Position numbers and translations under genes: made by a program
Notes under the pieces: model-generated
Seen by the model: the letters and a program-made list of their open reading frames with translations, nothing else
Told to the model about the DNA's origin: nothing
Databases searched by the model: none
Shown here: one piece after another, positions 16,123-23,404 of the stretch
Layout of the letters: every line of letters begins with the position of its first letter
Numbering within the stretch: the first letter of the stretch is position 1
Assembly: GCA_902519445.1 (NCBI GenBank)
Contig: CABYJR010000007.1
Location: 1-32,218 of the forward strand
Direction of reading: 5' to 3'
Length of the DNA: 32,218 bases
Source: an uncultured Pelagibacteraceae bacterium
Lineage (GTDB): Bacteria; Pseudomonadota; Alphaproteobacteria; Pelagibacterales; Pelagibacteraceae

Positions 16123-16869
16123 ATGGCAGGTCATTCACATTGGGCTGGAATAAAACACAGAAAAGGTAGAGCAGACGAAAAACGTTCGAAAATTTTTTCT
16201 AAACTTTCAAAAGAGATTACAGTGGCAGCAAAATTGGGTTCAAAAGATCCTTCTATGAATCCAAGATTAAGATCAGCGATTCAAAGCGCTAGAGAGGCAA
16301 ATATGCCAAAAGATAATATTGAAAGAGCAATAAAAAAATCAGAAATAAATAAAAGTTTAAATTATAATAGTCTGACATATGAAGGATTTGGACCTGAAAA
16401 AATAGCAATTATTATTGAAGCTTTAACTGATAATAAGAATAGAACAGCTTCTAATATCAGAACATTATTTCAAAAGTTTGGAGGAAACCTAGGAGGATCT
16501 GGAACAGTTTCGCATCAATTTAAACAAGTTGGTATTATTAGAATTGATAAGAAAAAAATTTCAGACAATAATATTTTAGAATTAGCAGTAAATGCAGGAG
16601 CAGAAGACTGTTTATCAAAAGGTCCACACCATGAAGTAATTACAAAAAAAGAAGATTTTTACAAAGTGAAAGTTGAAATAGAAAAAAAAATTGAAGAATT
16701 CATTTCATCGGGTATTGAATGGCTGCCTATTAATAAAATTTCACTAAATGAAGAAAAGGTTAAATTTGTACTAGATTTTCTGGAAAAACTTGAAGATGAT
16801 GATGACGTACAGCACGTATATGCAAATTTAAAAATTGATAATAATTTTATGGATAAACATTCAGCATGA
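16123..16869 (+). CDS. yebC: YebC/PmpR (TACO1) family protein
   Basis: A 248-residue protein with the exact family start MAGHSHWAGIKHRKGRADEK. It also has IFSKLSKEITVAAKLG, MPKDNIERAIKKSE, YEGFGPEKIAIIIEALTDN and GGNLGGSGTVSHQF. The family was long called a transcriptional regulator. More recent work on YebC/TACO1 links it to translation of polyproline and other stalling stretches; efp with the same theme lies in this window. Classically yebC starts the yebC-ruvCAB block. Here it overlaps by four bases (ATGA) a resolvase gene that is not classical ruvC. Confidence 0.95.
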   Translation: MAGHSHWAGIKHRKGRADEKRSKIFSKLSKEITVAAKLGSKDPSMNPRLRSAIQSAREANMPKDNIERAIKKSEINKSLNYNSLTYEGFGPEKIAIIIEALTDNKNRTASNIRTLFQKFGGNLGGSGTVSHQFKQVGIIRIDKKKISDNNILELAVNAGAEDCLSKGPHHEVITKKEDFYKVKVEIEKKIEEFISSGIEWLPINKISLNEEKVKFVLDFLEKLEDDDDVQHVYANLKIDNNFMDKHSA

Positions 16870-17345
16870 TAATTATTGGAATAGATCCAGGTATAAATGG
16901 AGCTATTAGTATTATAGAAAATAAAAAAATTATTGAAGTTTATGATACTCCCACAATGATTGATGGGAAAAAAAACAAAAGGCAAATAAATGGAGCTCAA
17001 GTAACAAATATCTTTAAAGAAAGGTTAAACGGAGAAAAAGAAGTAGTTGTCGTTGTAGAACATGTAAATGCAATGCCAGGACAAGGAGTTACTAGCATGT
17101 TTAACTTTGGTCAATCTTTTGGTGTTATAAAAGGAATTTGTGCGGCATTAAATTTACCCATTTATTTTGTAAGACCGGCTAAATGGAAAAAACATTTTAA
17201 TTTAATTAAAACGAACAAAGACGCGAGTAGAACGAAAGTGATTGAAGCTTATCCAGAAATCTCAAGTAAACTTCATAGAAAAAAAGACTCAAATAGAGCT
17301 GATGCGATTTTAATAGCTCTATATTTCAACGATACCCATAGATAA
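16866..17345 (+). CDS. RuvC-fold Holliday-junction resolvase, MOC1-like
   Basis: A 159-residue RNase H-fold nuclease. It starts MIIIGIDPGINGAISI (Asp7), then VVVVEHVNAMPGQGV (Glu65), FGQSFGVIKG, then RPAKWKKHFNL, KDASRTKVIEAYPE and the C-terminal HRKKDSNRADAILIAL (Asp141, Asp146). Classical RuvC has IDPGSRVTGYG and the end motif ADAADALAIA. The W-K-x-x-F, K-D-x-S-R and RKKDxxRA(E/D)A elements instead recall chloroplast MOC1 and related phage or bacterial resolvases. It would cut four-way junctions without needing RuvAB (inference). It sits where ruvC belongs, overlapping yebC by four bases, but is followed by tolQ and not by ruvA and ruvB. Confidence 0.82.
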   Translation: MIIIGIDPGINGAISIIENKKIIEVYDTPTMIDGKKNKRQINGAQVTNIFKERLNGEKEVVVVVEHVNAMPGQGVTSMFNFGQSFGVIKGICAALNLPIYFVRPAKWKKHFNLIKTNKDASRTKVIEAYPEISSKLHRKKDSNRADAILIALYFNDTHR

Positions 17346-17406
17346 CACTTATAAAAATTTGGTGTAGTGCCAAATTCATGACACATTTAGATGCAGATTA
17401 GCTTAA
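17346..17406 (+). promoter_or_regulatory. Spacer with hairpin before the tol operon
   Basis: This 61-base gap is one of the larger ones in the plus-strand array. It contains a perfect 7-bp inverted repeat, AATTTGG (17356-17362) and CCAAATT (17370-17376), with a 7-base loop that could close further by wobble pairs. It has no T-run on the plus strand, so it is not a standard terminator. It may be a leader structure for tolQ. It lies exactly where ruvA, ruvB and ybgC would be in related gene orders. Confidence 0.35.
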
Positions 17407-18087
17407 ATGGAACAAGAAGTAGCAACACAAGTAGTTGGATTAGGCGGATCAACAGATTTTGGTATAATTCAACTTTTTCTAAGAGCAGATTTTATTGTTA
17501 AAGCAGTTATTTTAATTTTAATAGCAGCATCAGTTTATTCATGGGCTTTAATTTTTGATAAATATAAACTTTTTAAAAGAATTGAAAAAAGCACAACTAG
17601 CTTTGAAGAAAAGTTCTGGAAAACAAGATCTGCAGAAAGTTTTTACAATAATTTTACGAATAGAGAAAAAGATCCTATAGGCAATATATTTCAATCTGCA
17701 ATGGCAGAACTAATTAAAACAAAATCTAAATCATCAGTAGTACAGTCAGCTAGAGTTGGTAGAGTTATTGAAATTTCAGCGGATAAAGAAATTAAATTAA
17801 TAGAAAAACATTTTACTTTTTTAGCTACAGTTGGATCAACGGCTCCCTTTATAGGTTTGTTTGGAACTGTTTGGGGAATAATGAATTCTTTTCAATCAAT
17901 AGCTATCTCTAGAAATACAAGTTTAGCTATTGTTGCTCCCGGAATTGCAGAAGCACTATTTGCTACAGCTTTAGGTTTATTAGCAGCTATACCTGCCGTG
18001 GTTGCTTATAACAAATTTAATAGTGATTCTAAAAAATATAGCGGGCGAATAGAAAATTTTTCTAAAAGATTTTTATCAATAATTTAA
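17407..18087 (+). CDS. tolQ: Tol-Pal proton channel subunit TolQ
   Basis: A 226-residue inner-membrane protein of the MotA/TolQ/ExbB family. There are three membrane helices: about residues 29-50, 138-158 and 175-200. The family core ATVGSTAPFIGLFGTVWGIM (140-159) and the third-helix PGIAEALFATALGLLAAIPA are complete. TolQ with TolR makes the proton channel that energizes TolA and helps pull the outer membrane inward at division. It is the first gene of tolQ-tolR-tolA-tolB. Nine bases separate it from tolR. The ybgC thioesterase gene that often precedes it is missing. Confidence 0.96.
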   Translation: MEQEVATQVVGLGGSTDFGIIQLFLRADFIVKAVILILIAASVYSWALIFDKYKLFKRIEKSTTSFEEKFWKTRSAESFYNNFTNREKDPIGNIFQSAMAELIKTKSKSSVVQSARVGRVIEISADKEIKLIEKHFTFLATVGSTAPFIGLFGTVWGIMNSFQSIAISRNTSLAIVAPGIAEALFATALGLLAAIPAVVAYNKFNSDSKKYSGRIENFSKRFLSII

Positions 18088-18096
18088 AATAATACT

Positions 18097-18510
18097 ATGG
18101 GATTTCAAATCAATCGTTCATCAAAAGAACCAATGAGCGAAATAAATGTAACACCTTTTGTTGACGTAATGTTAGTTTTGCTAATAATTTTTATGGTAAC
18201 TGCTCCCTTACTAACAGTTGGTGTTCAGGTAGATCTTCCAGAATCTGCAGCAGACTCGTTACCAGATGATCAAGAACCTTTAACTTTGTCAATTAATTCC
18301 AAAGGGGAAGTTTTTATTCAAGAACACCAAGTTGATTTTGATAAAATAATTCCAAAGATTTTAGCAATTTCTAATAATAGAACTGATACGAGGATTTACG
18401 TAAGAGGTGATAAAACTATTAATTATGGAAGAGTACTTGAAGTAATGGGAATGCTTTCAGGAGGAGGATTTTCAAAAGTAGCTCTAATTTCAGAACCTTA
18501 TAAGAATTAA
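18097..18510 (+). CDS. tolR: Tol-Pal protein TolR (ExbD family)
   Basis: A 137-residue ExbD/TolR protein with one membrane helix (about residues 21-40). It carries the proton-path aspartate Asp23 in the conserved INVTPFVDVMLVLLIIFMV region. The periplasmic domain has VDLPESAAD, LSINSKGEVFIQ and the VYVRGD-like IYVRGDKTINYGRVLEVMGML, which is the peptidoglycan-binding fold of the family. It partners with TolQ. It is followed by tolA with a single base between stop and start. Confidence 0.95.
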   Translation: MGFQINRSSKEPMSEINVTPFVDVMLVLLIIFMVTAPLLTVGVQVDLPESAADSLPDDQEPLTLSINSKGEVFIQEHQVDFDKIIPKILAISNNRTDTRIYVRGDKTINYGRVLEVMGMLSGGGFSKVALISEPYKN

Positions 18511-18511
18511 T

Positions 18512-19321
18512 ATGACGCGAAGTATTGCTTTGTCTTTAGTTTTTCATTCGGTTATGATTATTCTAACAGCAATTAGTTTACCATTTATGATGAGAACTCC
18601 AGTAGATTTACCTCCAATATTGTCTGTAGATTTAATTCAAATTACAGACACAACCAGCATTCCATTTGCAGCGAAAGCAGCAAAAACGCTTGAAAAAATA
18701 AAAAAAGAAGAAGAAAGAGTTGTTTCTGAACAAGCGCCTCCCACACAAAAGAAAAAAGAAAAACCAGATAGAATTCCTTTACCTGAAGATTTAAATAAAG
18801 AAAAGAAAGAAATAGTAAAAAAGAAACAAAACCCAGAAGAGATTAAAGATGAAATTAGACAAGCTTCAGAATTTGAAAAAGAAGAACTTTTTGATCCACA
18901 ACAAATAGCAGCTTTAATTGATAAAGCGAAAGAAGAAACTGCTGAAACTTTAAAAAAAGATAAAAAAATTACACAAAGTAGCAAGAAAACTTCATTCGCT
19001 ACTGGATTAACTTTAAGTCAAGAGGATGCATTGAAAGCGCAGATCTTTGGTTGTTGGAGCTTACCTTTAGGACTTCCTTATCATAAAAATTTGCTTGTAA
19101 GAATTAAGCTAAGATTAAAACCAGATGGAACTGTTTTGCGTTCTGAAATATTGGATCATGCACGTATGAACCAGCCAGGCCAAGGATTTTATAAAGTTTT
19201 GGCTGAAAGTGCCCTTAGAGCAATAAGAATATGCCAACCTTTAAGAGTTCCTCCAACTGGATATGAAAAGTGGAAGGATCTACAATTAAATTTTGATGCT
19301 AACGAAATGTTAAAAGGTTAA
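18512..19321 (+). CDS. tolA: TolA-like envelope-spanning protein
   Basis: A 269-residue protein with the TolA layout. A short cytosolic start is followed by one membrane helix (about residues 6-26, [18 protein letters not shown]). A long, highly charged Lys/Glu/Pro-rich linker (about 55-165) should form coiled coil or extended helix in the periplasm. The C-terminal TolA/TonB-type domain (about 168-269) has [31 protein letters not shown] and [18 protein letters not shown]. TolA links the TolQR motor to TolB/Pal. It is short compared with E. coli TolA (421 residues), mainly in the linker. It is placed between tolR and tolB with one-base gaps. Confidence 0.92.
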   Translation: MTRSIALSLVFHSVMIILTAISLPFMMRTPVDLPPILSVDLIQITDTTSIPFAAKAAKTLEKIKKEEERVVSEQAPPTQKKKEKPDRIPLPEDLNKEKKEIVKKKQNPEEIKDEIRQASEFEKEELFDPQQIAALIDKAKEETAETLKKDKKITQSSKKTSFATGLTLSQEDALKAQIFGCWSLPLGLPYHKNLLVRIKLRLKPDGTVLRSEILDHARMNQPGQGFYKVLAESALRAIRICQPLRVPPTGYEKWKDLQLNFDANEMLKG

Positions 19322-19322
19322 T

Positions 19323-20666
19323 ATGAAAAAGATACTTTTATTTATTTTTTATTTATTTATTTTTAATAATTCAGCAAAAGCTTTAGTTGAAGTGGATATT
19401 ACAAGAGGAAATCTTGATCCTTTGCCTATAGCAGTTTCACCTTTATATGTTGAATCTGGTTCTTTAGATATTAAGCAAGGAGATAAAATTATAAAAAATG
19501 TTGGAGAAGAAATATCGAAAATTATTGAAATAAATTTCAAAAGATCTGGATTATTTAATCCTTTAAAAAAAGATTCTTTTGTTCAAAAACCAGATATTGC
19601 ACATGTTAAACCAAGGTTTGAAGATTGGAGATTAATTAAAGCACAGGCTTTAGTTACGGGAAAAGTTACTGTTTCTGAAGAAAAACTAAGAGTGGAATTT
19701 AGATTATGGGATGTTGTTGCAGCAAAAGAAATGGTTGCGTTAGCTTTTTCTACAACACCAAATAATTGGAGAAGAGTAGCCCATATAATATCAGATAAAG
19801 TTTATCAAAGATTAACCGGCGAAGAAGGTTATTTTGATACAAGAATTATTTATGTTTCCGAAACCGGCCCCAAAACTCAAAGATATAAAAAACTTGCTAT
19901 TATGGATCAAGACGGCGCTAACATTAAATATTTAACTTTAGGAAATGAATTAGTGTTAACACCAAGATTCAGTCCAAAAAATCAATTGGTAACTTATCTA
20001 TCTTATTTCAGAAATTTACCAAGAGTTTATTTGCTTGATATAGAAACAGGAGTTCAAGAAGTGGTAGGAGATTTTCCTGGAATGACTTTTGCTCCAAGAT
20101 TTTCACCAGATGGAGAAAAGATTATAATGAGTTTTGCGAAAGATGGTAATTCAGACATTTATACAATGAATTTAAAAACAAGAGTTGTTGAAAAGATTAC
20201 TGATCATACTTCTATTGACACATCACCCTCATATTCTCCTGATGGAAAATATATTGCTTTCAATTCTGATCGAAGCGGTTTGCAACAAATTTACGTTATG
20301 AGAAGTGATGGATCAAATGTAAAAAGAATAACTTTTGGTAAAGGTTTATATGGAACTCCTGTTTGGTCACCAAGAGGAGATTTAATTGCATTTACTAAAG
20401 TTCGTAAGGGAAAATTTTATATAGGGGTTATGAGAACTGACGGTAGTGGCGAGCGATTGCTTACAGAAAATTATTATCAAGAAGCACCTTCATGGTCTCC
20501 AAACGGAAGAGTTTTAATATTTTATAGAGAAACAAAAGCCGATTCTGACGGAAAGGGCTTTTCAGCGAAACTTTGGTCAATTGATTTAACAGGCTATAAT
20601 GAGAGGCTAATAGAGACAGAAACTGATGGATCAGACCCATCTTGGTCCTCTTTACTGTCAAAGTAA
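19323..20666 (+). CDS. tolB: Tol-Pal periplasmic beta-propeller TolB
   Basis: A 447-residue periplasmic protein. The signal peptide is residues 1-20 or so ([20 protein letters not shown]), with the AKA site before LVEVDITRG. The N-terminal domain ([15 protein letters not shown], then [10 protein letters not shown]) is followed by a six-bladed beta-propeller with repeated blades such as [40 protein letters not shown] and [11 protein letters not shown]. TolB binds Pal and is released by TolA. The length is normal. It is followed by a 98-base spacer, and pal may have its own promoter. Confidence 0.96.
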   Translation: MKKILLFIFYLFIFNNSAKALVEVDITRGNLDPLPIAVSPLYVESGSLDIKQGDKIIKNVGEEISKIIEINFKRSGLFNPLKKDSFVQKPDIAHVKPRFEDWRLIKAQALVTGKVTVSEEKLRVEFRLWDVVAAKEMVALAFSTTPNNWRRVAHIISDKVYQRLTGEEGYFDTRIIYVSETGPKTQRYKKLAIMDQDGANIKYLTLGNELVLTPRFSPKNQLVTYLSYFRNLPRVYLLDIETGVQEVVGDFPGMTFAPRFSPDGEKIIMSFAKDGNSDIYTMNLKTRVVEKITDHTSIDTSPSYSPDGKYIAFNSDRSGLQQIYVMRSDGSNVKRITFGKGLYGTPVWSPRGDLIAFTKVRKGKFYIGVMRTDGSGERLLTENYYQEAPSWSPNGRVLIFYRETKADSDGKGFSAKLWSIDLTGYNERLIETETDGSDPSWSSLLSK

Positions 20667-20697
20667 GCCTTAAATTAAAGGAAATTTAACTTGCAAC

Positions 20698-20724
20698 TTG
20701 AAATTTAATTTGAAATATTATAAT
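20698..20724 (+). promoter_or_regulatory. Candidate sigma-70 promoter of pal
   Basis: In the 98-base tolB-pal spacer, a perfect TATAAT (20719-20724) follows TTGAAA (20698-20703) after 15 bases; CTTGAA or ACTTGA would give 16- or 17-base spacing. A GGGAG Shine-Dalgarno-like element lies about 9 bases before the pal ATG. This would let the abundant lipoprotein Pal be made apart from TolQRAB. Confidence 0.4.
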
Positions 20725-20764
20725 TGGAATTACATATAATAACGTTATTAGGGAGTAATTACAC

Positions 20765-21244
20765 ATGGTTTCATTAACGAATTTAAGAAAGTTTTTACTA
20801 GTTGTTCTTGCTGGAATAGCATTATCAGCTTGCGCGACTCAGGGAAAAAAAGGATCTAACATAGCAGGCGATGTTTATACAGGTAACGATACTGTAGAAT
20901 ATTTAGCTACTGGTGTTAAAGACAGAGTTTTCTTTGCAACGAATAAATCTACACTGACAACTGCATCAAGAGACACTTTACGTAAACAAGCAGCTTGGAT
21001 GAGAAAGAAAAGTAAACTTAAGTTTACTATCGAAGGGCATGCTGACGAAAGAGGAACAAGAGAATATAACTTGGCACTTGGTGAAAGAAGAGCAAATGCA
21101 GTTAAAGACTATTTAATGACTTACGGAATTTCTGGAAGCAGATTGAATGTAATAAGTTATGGAAAAGAAAGACCAGTAAATTCTGGCTCTAATCCATTAG
21201 CTTGGTCTCAAAATAGAAGATCAGTAACTGTAAAAGCGGAATAA
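20765..21244 (+). CDS. pal: Peptidoglycan-associated lipoprotein Pal
   Basis: A 159-residue outer-membrane lipoprotein. The lipoprotein signal is residues 1-22 with lipobox LSAC, so Cys23 would be lipidated. The C-terminal OmpA-like domain (about 50-159) has VFFATNKSTLTTASRDTLRKQA, shown here by its key part FFATNKSTLT, then the peptidoglycan-binding IEGHADERGTREYNLALGERRA and the end motif WSQNRRSVTV. It anchors the outer membrane to the wall and works with TolB. It is preceded by a possible promoter of its own and followed by the best terminator in the window, which suggests separate, strong expression. Confidence 0.97.
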   Translation: MVSLTNLRKFLLVVLAGIALSACATQGKKGSNIAGDVYTGNDTVEYLATGVKDRVFFATNKSTLTTASRDTLRKQAAWMRKKSKLKFTIEGHADERGTREYNLALGERRANAVKDYLMTYGISGSRLNVISYGKERPVNSGSNPLAWSQNRRSVTVKAE

Positions 21245-21261
21245 TATTAAAATAGTATTCT

Positions 21262-21301
21262 AAAAAGACCCACAAGATCGTATCCTGTGGGTCTTTTTTT
21301 T
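21262..21301 (+). terminator. Intrinsic terminator after pal
   Basis: A GC-rich hairpin with arms AAGACCCACAAGAT and ATCCTGTGGGTCTT, a CGT loop and one A-C mismatch, followed by eight T. The upstream A-run makes it partly bidirectional. It lies 18 bases after the pal stop and is the only clear Rho-independent terminator I see here. Confidence 0.93.
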
Positions 21302-21333
21302 GCCTTATTTTTCCTTAAATATAAAAATTGTTC

Positions 21334-22299
21334 ATGAATAGATTTTTTATTTTATCAGTTAAAATATTGTCCATTTTCATCATAGCTATTTTTTATTCAC
21401 ATAAAGTTTATGCAGATGAAACTGAAACGATATTAAAACAATTACAAATTTTACAAGAAGATATTAAAACTTTAGAAAAAGCTGTTTATAGTAAAGATGT
21501 TAGTACAGCATCTAATACTTCTATGTCTATAGATAACAGCGATGTATTAACTAAACACTTATTAAAATTATCAGAGTTAGAAGAACAGTTTAAGACTTTG
21601 ACAAATAGTTTTGAAGAAGTAAATTTTAAATTAGATAAACTCTCTAATAGGATTACTAAAGTTCAAACTGACAACCAAATGAGATTTCAAGATTTAGAAA
21701 GTTCAACTGTAACAAATATAAAAAAAAAGAAAAAAAAATTACCAGGCAGTGGAGAAGCGCAAGATTTAGGAAAAGCTTTAGAAATAAAAGAAGAAGAATC
21801 TGATACGGCTTCTGCTGAACAAATTCAACAAACCCAATCAGTCGAGTCAGTTGGAACAGTTGTTACAGAAACAGCAGAAAGAACTGAAAAAATTCTTCCA
21901 GACTCTTCTCCAGAAAAGCAATACGAATTTGCAGTAAGCTTCATTAAGGTGGGCGATTATGAGACTGCAGAATTAGCATTAAGAGAATTCGTAGATACTC
22001 ATCCGGAACATAAGCTTGCTGGCAATGCTCAGTATTGGTATGGAGAAACGTTTAGAGTTAGACAATTATACCAAGATGCAGCTACGGCTTATTTAAACGG
22101 TTATCAAAAATATCCAAAAAGCAGCAAAGCTCCTGTAAACTTGCTTAAACTTGGAGTTATGCTTGTTCAAATCGGAGAAAAAGAACAAGGATGTTCTATG
22201 ATCTTAGGGGTAAAGGATCAATATCCAAAAGCAAAACAATCTGTTATTCAAAAAGCTCAATATGAGAAGAAGAAATTTAATTGCGAAAAGAAAAGTTAA
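21334..22299 (+). CDS. cpoB: Tol-Pal coordinator CpoB/YbgF
   Basis: A 321-residue periplasmic protein. The start is set at the ATG at 21334 (MNRFFILSVKILSIFIIAIFYS), since the TTG two codons earlier adds nothing. The signal peptide ends near KVYA-DE. A coiled-coil part (about 30-125) gives the trimer region, a low-complexity linker follows, and the C-terminal TPR domain (about 195-320) has YEFAVSFIKVGDYETAELAL, AQYWYGETFRVRQLYQDAA and LLKLGVMLVQIGEKEQG. In E. coli CpoB tunes peptidoglycan synthesis with Tol activity. It starts 33 bases after the pal terminator and overlaps tilS by 38 bases. Confidence 0.92.
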   Translation: MNRFFILSVKILSIFIIAIFYSHKVYADETETILKQLQILQEDIKTLEKAVYSKDVSTASNTSMSIDNSDVLTKHLLKLSELEEQFKTLTNSFEEVNFKLDKLSNRITKVQTDNQMRFQDLESSTVTNIKKKKKKLPGSGEAQDLGKALEIKEEESDTASAEQIQQTQSVESVGTVVTETAERTEKILPDSSPEKQYEFAVSFIKVGDYETAELALREFVDTHPEHKLAGNAQYWYGETFRVRQLYQDAATAYLNGYQKYPKSSKAPVNLLKLGVMLVQIGEKEQGCSMILGVKDQYPKAKQSVIQKAQYEKKKFNCEKKS

Positions 22300-23341
22300 T
22301 AAGAACGAATTATTATTTAAAGATCAAAAAATTTTAAATTTTTATACAAAATTTAAATCTATAGTTTTTAAAGATATTAAAAGAAAAGATTTTGCTTTAG
22401 CCGTTTCAGGTGGAGCAGATAGCTTGTGTTTAGCGTATTTTTCAAAAATATATTCAATTCAATCAAATAGCAGAGCTCATGTTTTAATCGTAGACCACAA
22501 ACTTAGAAAAGAATCTAGCCGCGAAGCTTCAAGAGTTAAAAGAATATTATTAAAAAAAAATATATATAGCAAAATTTTGAAGTGGAGCGGAAAAATTCCA
22601 AAAAGCAATATACAAAAAAATGCAAGAGATATGAGATATGCATTATTATCTAATTACTGTAAGGAATATAATGTAAAATATTTAATCACCGCGCATCATG
22701 GGGATGATCAAATTGAAAACTTTTTTATTAGATTAATAAGAGGAAGTGGTCTGACAGGCCTTTCTTCAATGCCTGAAAAAGTTAAATATAATAAAAATTT
22801 AAAAATTATAAGGCCGTTTCTTAAATTTGAGAAAAGAGATTTAAAATATGTTACTTTAAATTATTTTAAAACTTATATTAAAGATCCATCCAATAATAAT
22901 GAAAAGTTCTTACGAATAAGAATAAGAAAGTATAGAAAAAATATGGAAAAAGAAGGACTAGACACTAGAAAAATTATGAAAACAGTTGATAACCTTCTTT
23001 CAGCAGACCAAGCTTTAAATTTTTATAAAAATAAAGCTTTATATAGACACATATCATTTGTTACTAAAAATAAATGTTTAGTAAATAAAAAGATTTTTTC
23101 AGATGAAGCACAAGAGATTATTTTTAAATCTTTTTCTGATATTTTATCTCTTGTTTCTGGAACATATTATCCTCCAAGATCAAAAAAAGTACTTAATTTA
23201 ATCAACAGATTAAAAGGGAAAAAATTTGCTAAATCTACCTTAGGCGGCTGTATTGTTGAAGACCGTGATAATTTTGTTTTAATTTCAAAGGAATTAAAAA
23301 CAAAAAAAAGCGCCTTACCAACCTATAAAGTAAGATTTTAA
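22262..23341 (+). CDS. tilS: tRNA(Ile)-lysidine synthase
   Basis: A 359-residue ATP-dependent enzyme that puts lysine on C34 of tRNA-Ile(CAU), so it reads AUA. The PP-loop motif SGGADS is at residues 49-54, followed by HVLIVDHKLRKESSREA, KNARDMRYALL, TAHHGDDQIENFFIRLIRGSGLTGLS and DPSNNNEKFLRIRIR. All are family hallmarks. The C-terminal part is shorter and less typical than in E. coli (432 residues). AUA is used often in this AT-rich sequence, so the enzyme should matter. The ATG lies inside cpoB with a 38-base overlap; a later start would lose little before residue 15, so the exact start is less sure. Confidence 0.93.
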   Translation: MRRRNLIAKRKVNKNELLFKDQKILNFYTKFKSIVFKDIKRKDFALAVSGGADSLCLAYFSKIYSIQSNSRAHVLIVDHKLRKESSREASRVKRILLKKNIYSKILKWSGKIPKSNIQKNARDMRYALLSNYCKEYNVKYLITAHHGDDQIENFFIRLIRGSGLTGLSSMPEKVKYNKNLKIIRPFLKFEKRDLKYVTLNYFKTYIKDPSNNNEKFLRIRIRKYRKNMEKEGLDTRKIMKTVDNLLSADQALNFYKNKALYRHISFVTKNKCLVNKKIFSDEAQEIIFKSFSDILSLVSGTYYPPRSKKVLNLINRLKGKKFAKSTLGGCIVEDRDNFVLISKELKTKKSALPTYKVRF

Positions 23342-23366
23342 CAGGAATTATTAAGACAAAATGCTA

Positions 23367-23394
23367 CTTGTTTACCAAAAAATAATGCTTATCT
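23367..23394 (+). promoter_or_regulatory. Candidate heat-shock (RpoH) promoter of ftsH
   Basis: In the 63-base tilS-ftsH gap, CTTG (23367-23370) and CTTATCT (23388-23394) are separated by exactly 17 bases. The alphaproteobacterial sigma-32 consensus, as I know it, is CTTG-N17/18-CYTATNT, so every defined position fits. The -10 box ends ten bases before the ATG, so the mRNA would be almost leaderless. rpoH is in this window, and ftsH is a known RpoH target in related bacteria. Confidence 0.6.
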
Positions 23395-23404
23395 TTAATA
23401 TAAG

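Noticed and set aside
16866-17345. A prophage remnant, since related resolvases occur in phages.
   Set aside because: No other phage gene, integrase or attachment repeat is near, and base composition matches the neighbours.
22262-22299. Possible frameshift between cpoB and tilS because of their 38-base overlap.
   Set aside because: Both proteins have complete family motifs and plausible ends; overlaps are common in this compact sequence.
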